Positions 22,046 through 25,528 of a stretch of DNA of 25,528 nt are shown here, in pieces; position 1 is the first letter of the stretch, and every line of letters begins with the position of its first letter. A program made the translations under genes and the position numbers. The stretch covers positions 1 to 25,528 of the forward strand of contig DGIN01000067.1 of the NCBI GenBank assembly GCA_002387325.1, written 5' to 3'. The stretch comes from Bacteroidales bacterium UBA4621. Lineage in GTDB: Bacteria; Bacteroidota; Bacteroidia; Bacteroidales; Paludibacteraceae. The notes under the pieces are model-generated. The model was given only the letters and a program-made list of their open reading frames with translations. It searched no databases and was not told where the DNA came from.

Positions 22046-22794
22046 CTCCTGAACAGACAGAGTTGGAAAAGTTGCGTGTGCGTATTACGCGTCGTTTTCA
22101 CAAGGCGTGTGCGGATTACCGGTTGGTAGCAGAGGGTGACCATATCCTTGTGGGTTTGAGCGGCGGTAAGGACAGTTTGGCTCTGGTGGAGTTGCTGGGT
22201 CGGCGTTCGCAGATTTACGTGCCGCGTTTCCGTGTAACCGCCGTGCATGTGCGCGTGCGTGAGCGTGCGTATGTTTCCGATATAAGTTATTTGGAGCGTT
22301 TCTGCGGCGAGTTGGGTGTGCCTTTGGTAGTGCGTGATACCGAGATTGCGGTGCCGGAGGGTGTGTCGGCTCAGGAGGCAGCCCGTAAACAGAAAGACCC
22401 GTGTTTCCTGTGTGCGTGGTACCGCCGCAAGGCGTTGTTTGATGTGGCGCAGGAGTTGGGTTGCAACAAGATTGCTTTCGGGCACCACAAGGATGATATA
22501 GTGGAGACGGCTCTGATGAACCTGTTTTTTCAGGGGTCGTTCAGTACGATAACGCCGTGTCTGCAGTTGGAGAAGATGCCGTTGCGGCTTATCCGCCCTC
22601 TGTGTATGATAGAGGAGAAAGACCTTGTGCGCTATGCTGCGTTGCGGGGGTACGAGAAACAGAAGCGTCTCTGTCCTTTTGAGAAGGAGAGCAGCCGGTC
22701 GGAGGTAAAACGTCTGGTGGCGCAATTGGAGAGTCTCAACCCGAATATACGGGACTCTGTATGGAGTGCGGCGATGAGGAAATACGAATTATGA
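22036..22794 (+). CDS. TtcA-like tRNA 2-thiocytidine synthetase (PP-loop ATPase)
   Basis: 252 residues. It is an adenine-nucleotide alpha-hydrolase fold with the PP-loop LSGGKDS (residues 42-47 for SGGKDS). The Cys pair DPCFLC (C123, C126) and a third Cys in RLCPFEK (C213) match the three ligands of the [4Fe-4S] cluster in TtcA. GHHKDDIVETALMNLFFQG near 149-167 is the other strong family signature. TtcA thiolates cytidine 32 of certain tRNAs using ATP and sulfide. The ATG at 22036 lies in the third copy of a 22-bp repeat; downstream residues (LRVRITRRFHKACADYRLVAEGD) match the usual N-terminal helix. The gene diverges from the tRNA cluster. TilS is excluded by the Cys triad and lack of its extra domain; substrate tRNAs are unproven. 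Confidence 0.88.
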   Translation: MQKSPEQTELEKLRVRITRRFHKACADYRLVAEGDHILVGLSGGKDSLALVELLGRRSQIYVPRFRVTAVHVRVRERAYVSDISYLERFCGELGVPLVVRDTEIAVPEGVSAQEAARKQKDPCFLCAWYRRKALFDVAQELGCNKIAFGHHKDDIVETALMNLFFQGSFSTITPCLQLEKMPLRLIRPLCMIEEKDLVRYAALRGYEKQKRLCPFEKESSRSEVKRLVAQLESLNPNIRDSVWSAAMRKYEL

Positions 22795-22829
22795 ATAATG
22801 AATAATGAATGAATAGATTTTGATTGTTT

Positions 22830-23201
22830 ATGAACGGATTGTACACTGTTTTGCTATTGATTTGCTCCAATGTGTTTATGACACTGGCGTGGTACGGGCA
22901 TCTGAAATTGGGCGAGTTTGCGTGGTTTCAGAAACTGCCGCTGATAGCGGTTATCGCGCTTTCGTGGGGAATTGCTTTTTTCGAGTACTGCTTGCAGGTG
23001 CCGGCTAACCGTATCGGTTTTGCGGGTAACGGCGGTCCGTTTTCGCTGATGCAACTGAAAGTGATACAGGAGGTTATCACCTTGACGGTGTTTGTGGTGT
23101 TCAGTGCTGCGGCATTTCATACGCATCTGCAATGGAACCATCTTGCGGCTGCACTGTGTCTGGTTGCGGCGGTGTATTTCGTTTTCGGGTTCAATGGATA
23201 G
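22830..23201 (+). CDS. DUF486 / DMT-family small integral membrane protein
   Basis: 123 residues with four hydrophobic helices. The N-terminus MNGLYTVLLLICSNVFMTLAWYGHLK is the DUF486 signature, followed by LSWGIAFFEYCLQVPANRIG and FSLMQLKVIQEVITLTVFVVF, also diagnostic. It resembles half-size drug/metabolite transporters; no substrate has been established. ATG 22830 is chosen over a TTG two codons upstream. It follows the ttcA-like gene by 35 nt across a GAATAAT-type 7-bp iteration (22785-22815), and the two may be cotranscribed. No promoter of its own is visible. Confidence 0.85.
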   Translation: MNGLYTVLLLICSNVFMTLAWYGHLKLGEFAWFQKLPLIAVIALSWGIAFFEYCLQVPANRIGFAGNGGPFSLMQLKVIQEVITLTVFVVFSAAAFHTHLQWNHLAAALCLVAAVYFVFGFNG

Positions 23202-23242
23202 AACGGGTCTAAAATCTTAACAACCGTGTACTTTTTTCGGTT

Positions 23243-23297
23243 CGCGGTTGGTTCGTAGTTCCTTCGTAGTTGGTTCGTAGTTCCTTCGTAGGCGGTG
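23243..23297. repeat. Five-unit 11-bp tandem array with CGTAG core
   Basis: CGTAG begins at 23254, 23265, 23276 and 23287 at an exact 11-bp spacing, preceded by a degenerate CGCGG unit at 23243. Hexamers alternate TTCCTT and TTGGTT. The palindrome GTTGATCAAC follows at 23301-23310. The core and period match 12404-12446. Within the gene-free stretch 23202-23546 I see only this array, a G-rich stretch ending in a possible weak hairpin plus T-run (about 23361-23390), and the rpsA promoter and leader. Confidence 0.8.
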
Positions 23298-23400
23298 GTT
23301 GTTGATCAACGGAAAGGAGAGATTAACAAACGGCAAGTTTGCGGGGTGTGGGCAGTGTGCAGCCGTGTGCGGGGGCTTTTTCATTTATTTGTCAGAATGT

Positions 23401-23432
23401 TTTGTATATGTCGGAAAAAAGTTGTACCTTTG
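23401..23432 (+). promoter_or_regulatory. Promoter of rpsA
   Basis: TTTG (23401-23404), a 20-bp spacer, then TACCTTTG (23425-23432), a full consensus match. The leader is about 110 nt and contains short hairpins (GCACTGGGGTGC near 23444-23455; GCTGC-TT-GCAGC near 23505-23516). It is A-rich near the start codon with no SD. Confidence 0.82.
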
Positions 23433-23546
23433 TGCGCTTTTTGCGGCACTGGGGTGCTGCGATGGAAAAAGCACAATATGTTTAACCCTTAATGGTATGT
23501 CCCGGCTGCTTGCAGCATAGGGCGTACACAAAAGTAATCTACCATT

Positions 23547-25337
23547 ATGGCAGAAAATCTCTCTCTCCAGAACTTCGACTGGGATGCCTATGAAAAAGAA
23601 CAACAAGGCACAAAAAATGAAGCAGAAATCCAAAAGTACAACGACACCTTGAGCGCAATCAAGGACAATGAAGTTGTTGAAGGTACGGTTATCTCTATCA
23701 ACAAACGTGAGGTAGTCGTTAATGTGGGTTACAAGTCCGACGGTATCGTTCCCGCGGCAGAGTTCCGTTACAATCCGGATCTGAAAGTGGGCGACAAAGT
23801 GGAAGTGTATATCCAGAGCCAGGAGGACAAGAAAGGTCAACTCGTTCTCTCGCACAAAGAGGCTCGCGCCGCACAGGCTTGGGAGCGTGTCAATGAGGCT
23901 TACGACAAAGGCGAAATCGTTACCGGCTACATCAAATGGCGTTCGAAAGGCGGTATGATCGTGGACGTTCTCGGTATGGAAGCATTCTTGCCGGGTAGCC
24001 AGATCGACGTTAAGCCCGTTCGCGACTACGACGTATTCGTTGGCAAGACGATGGAGTTCAAGATTGTCAAACTCAATCCCGAGTTCCGCAATGTGGTTGT
24101 TTCGCACAAAGCGCTTATCGAGGCTGAACTCGAGGCACAGCGTCAGGAAATCATCAGCAAACTCGAAAAAGGTCAGGTGCTTGAGGGTACCGTTAAGAAT
24201 ATCACTTCCTACGGTGTGTTCATCGACCTCGGTGGTGTTGACGGTCTTATCCATATCACCGACCTCAGTTGGGGACGTGTTTCCGACCCGCACGAGATTG
24301 TTTCGCTCGACCAGAAGATCAACGTCGTTATCCTTGATTTCGATGAGGATAAGAAACGTATCGCTCTCGGCTTGAAACAACTCACTCCGCACCCGTGGGA
24401 TGCACTCGACCCGAACCTCAAAGTAGGCGACAAGGTGAAAGGTAAAGTCGTTGTTATGACCGACTACGGAGCATTCGTGGAGATCGCAGAGGGCGTTGAG
24501 GGACTTATCCACGTCAGCGAGATGTCTTGGAGCCAGCACCTGCGTTCGGCCAACGACTTCCTCAAAGTGGGCGACGAGGTAGAGGCGGTTATCCTCACTC
24601 TCGACCGCGCAGAACGCAAGATGTCGCTCGGTCTGAAGCAACTCAAGGCTGACCCGTGGGCAGACATCGAGACACGCTATCCTGTCGGAAGCCGCCATAC
24701 CGCCAAGGTACGCAACTTCACCAACTTCGGCGTGTTCGTTGAGTTGGAAGAGGGCGTTGAGGGTCTGATCCACATCAGCGACCTGAGTTGGACCAAGAAA
24801 GTGAAACACCCCAACGAGTTCACCCACATCGGCGACAACATCGATGTTGTGGTTCTCGAAATAGACAAGGACAACCGCCGTCTCTCGCTCGGACACAAAC
24901 AACTCGAGGAGAATCCTTGGAAAGAACTGGAGGCTAAATACGGACTGGATACCATTGTCGAGGGCAAGGTTGCCGAAATCAACGACAAAGGTGCCGTTAT
25001 CGCACTTGAGGACGGCGTAGAGGGCTTCTGCACCACCCGCCACCTACAGAAAGAGGACAAGAGTCCGGTTGCAGTAGGCGATACGCTCAACTTCAAGGTT
25101 ATCGAGTTCAACAGCGATGCCAAACGTATCCTGCTTTCGCACCTCCGTACATGGGAGGAACGCAAAGAGACCGCTAAGGAGAACAAATCACCGAAACGCG
25201 AGGCTGCTCCCGAAATGCCGAAGGTAGAGAAAACCACCCTTGGCGACTTGAGTGCACTGGCTAACCTGAAGGCTTCGATGGACGCTGAGAAAGAGACTCC
25301 CAAAGCCAAAAAGGCTGTAAAGAAAGAAGTGGAGTAA
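23547..25337 (+). CDS. rpsA: 30S ribosomal protein S1
   Basis: 596 residues. Six S1/OB-fold RNA-binding motifs can be followed at about residues 36-110, 119-192, 206-278, 290-366, 376-452 and 464-538. The best are motifs 3-5, each with the pattern SYGVFIDLGGVDGLIHITDLSW...GLKQL. A charged Lys/Glu tail (540-596) follows. S1 binds mRNA on the 30S subunit and promotes initiation; it may matter more in Bacteroidota, where mRNAs mostly lack Shine-Dalgarno sequences. ATG 23547 gives MAENLSLQNFDWDAYEKEQ, as in related proteins. It has its own strong promoter and terminator, so it is a single-gene transcript. Autoregulation through the leader is possible, as in other bacteria, but not shown here. Confidence 0.96.
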   Translation: MAENLSLQNFDWDAYEKEQQGTKNEAEIQKYNDTLSAIKDNEVVEGTVISINKREVVVNVGYKSDGIVPAAEFRYNPDLKVGDKVEVYIQSQEDKKGQLVLSHKEARAAQAWERVNEAYDKGEIVTGYIKWRSKGGMIVDVLGMEAFLPGSQIDVKPVRDYDVFVGKTMEFKIVKLNPEFRNVVVSHKALIEAELEAQRQEIISKLEKGQVLEGTVKNITSYGVFIDLGGVDGLIHITDLSWGRVSDPHEIVSLDQKINVVILDFDEDKKRIALGLKQLTPHPWDALDPNLKVGDKVKGKVVVMTDYGAFVEIAEGVEGLIHVSEMSWSQHLRSANDFLKVGDEVEAVILTLDRAERKMSLGLKQLKADPWADIETRYPVGSRHTAKVRNFTNFGVFVELEEGVEGLIHISDLSWTKKVKHPNEFTHIGDNIDVVVLEIDKDNRRLSLGHKQLEENPWKELEAKYGLDTIVEGKVAEINDKGAVIALEDGVEGFCTTRHLQKEDKSPVAVGDTLNFKVIEFNSDAKRILLSHLRTWEERKETAKENKSPKREAAPEMPKVEKTTLGDLSALANLKASMDAEKETPKAKKAVKKEVE

Positions 25338-25368
25338 TCTATAGATTGACTCGATTGACTCGTATGTA

Positions 25369-25404
25369 ACGGGGAGACTGTCCGGACAGTCTCCCCGTTT
25401 TTTT
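25369..25404 (+). terminator. Intrinsic terminator of rpsA
   Basis: A 30-nt perfect inverted repeat (25369-25398; arms ACGGGGAGACTGTCC / GGACAGTCTCCCCGT) is followed by a run of T to 25404. The 9-mer GATTGACTC is repeated just upstream at 25344-25361. Confidence 0.93.
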
Positions 25405-25502
25405 GTCTGCAGGGCATAACCACTGCTCTGCACCACCTTCGTCTTCACAAACAAAATGGTTAAACCTGCTTGATGCCAAGATACACATCGTATAACCGCA
25501 TC

Positions 25503-25528
25503 GGGTTATTAACGGGTTATTAACGGGT
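25503..25528. repeat. 11-bp tandem repeat running off the window end
   Basis: GGGTTATTAAC at 25503-25513 and 25514-25524, with a third unit starting at 25525. The TAAC core is spaced 11 bp, as in the 7930-8002 array. The preceding 25405-25502 has no gene that I can support. Confidence 0.75.

Noticed and set aside
23243..23297. Possible CRISPR or replication-origin iterons at the CGTAG array
   Set aside because: There are no spacers, no cas genes, no dnaA or rep gene and no DnaA-box pattern; the short units and promoter-proximal place fit a regulatory or slippage repeat better.
23385..25043. 552-codon minus-strand frame opposite rpsA
   Set aside because: The openness follows from rpsA codon bias; rpsA is unmistakable and the antisense product has no known pattern.

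Overview
The window looks like chromosomal DNA of a Bacteroidales member (phylum Bacteroidota). The evidence is the repeated promoter pattern TTG/TTTG, about 20 bp, then TAnnTTTG, seen upstream of at least nine transcription units. Start codons mostly lack Shine-Dalgarno sequences. A TonB-dependent receptor is paired with a DUF4249 lipoprotein, one lipoprotein resembles the Bacteroidales radical-SAM-associated family, and a secreted amylase ends in a short tail of the kind seen on Bacteroidales exported proteins. The genus cannot be named from sequence alone.

Layout. 61-2091: secreted TPR protein fused to a retropepsin-like domain. 2303-7766 (minus strand): DedA-family membrane protein, YqeY, an NhaD/ArsB-type antiporter, the elongation factor LepA and an EamA transporter. 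Divergent promoters near 7.8 kb separate this block from mnmE (8061-9407).

9380-12019 is the main accessory region. A 42-43 bp direct repeat, made of the last mnmE codons plus 14 nt beyond its stop, flanks 2.6 kb of DNA. That DNA holds the 3' part of a phage tail-like gene, a small lipoprotein and a HicB/HicA toxin-antitoxin pair. It reads as a site-specifically integrated, decayed prophage or satellite whose integrase is gone. It is followed by about 0.6 kb of gene-free DNA, partly GC-rich and full of hairpins.

12658-17574 is a four-gene envelope operon with abutting or overlapping genes: a 521-residue lipoprotein of unknown function, a TonB-dependent receptor, a DUF4249 lipoprotein and a carboxypeptidase-regulatory-like lipoprotein. 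It probably takes up or handles a substrate at the outer membrane. yicC follows at 17624-18526, and a bidirectional terminator separates it from a convergent secreted GH13 amylase (18606-21278, minus).

21386-21814 (minus) is a tRNA cluster, Gly(GCC)-Leu(CAG)-Leu(GAG), with a clear promoter and a hairpin terminator. 22036-25337 (plus) holds a TtcA-like tRNA thiolase, a DUF486 membrane protein and ribosomal protein S1, ending at a strong terminator.

Recurring short-period repeats are the most unusual non-coding feature. Several intergenic regions contain arrays repeating every 11 bp (7930-8002, 12404-12446, 23243-23297, 25503-25528), and a 22-bp unit is triplicated across the ttcA start codon.
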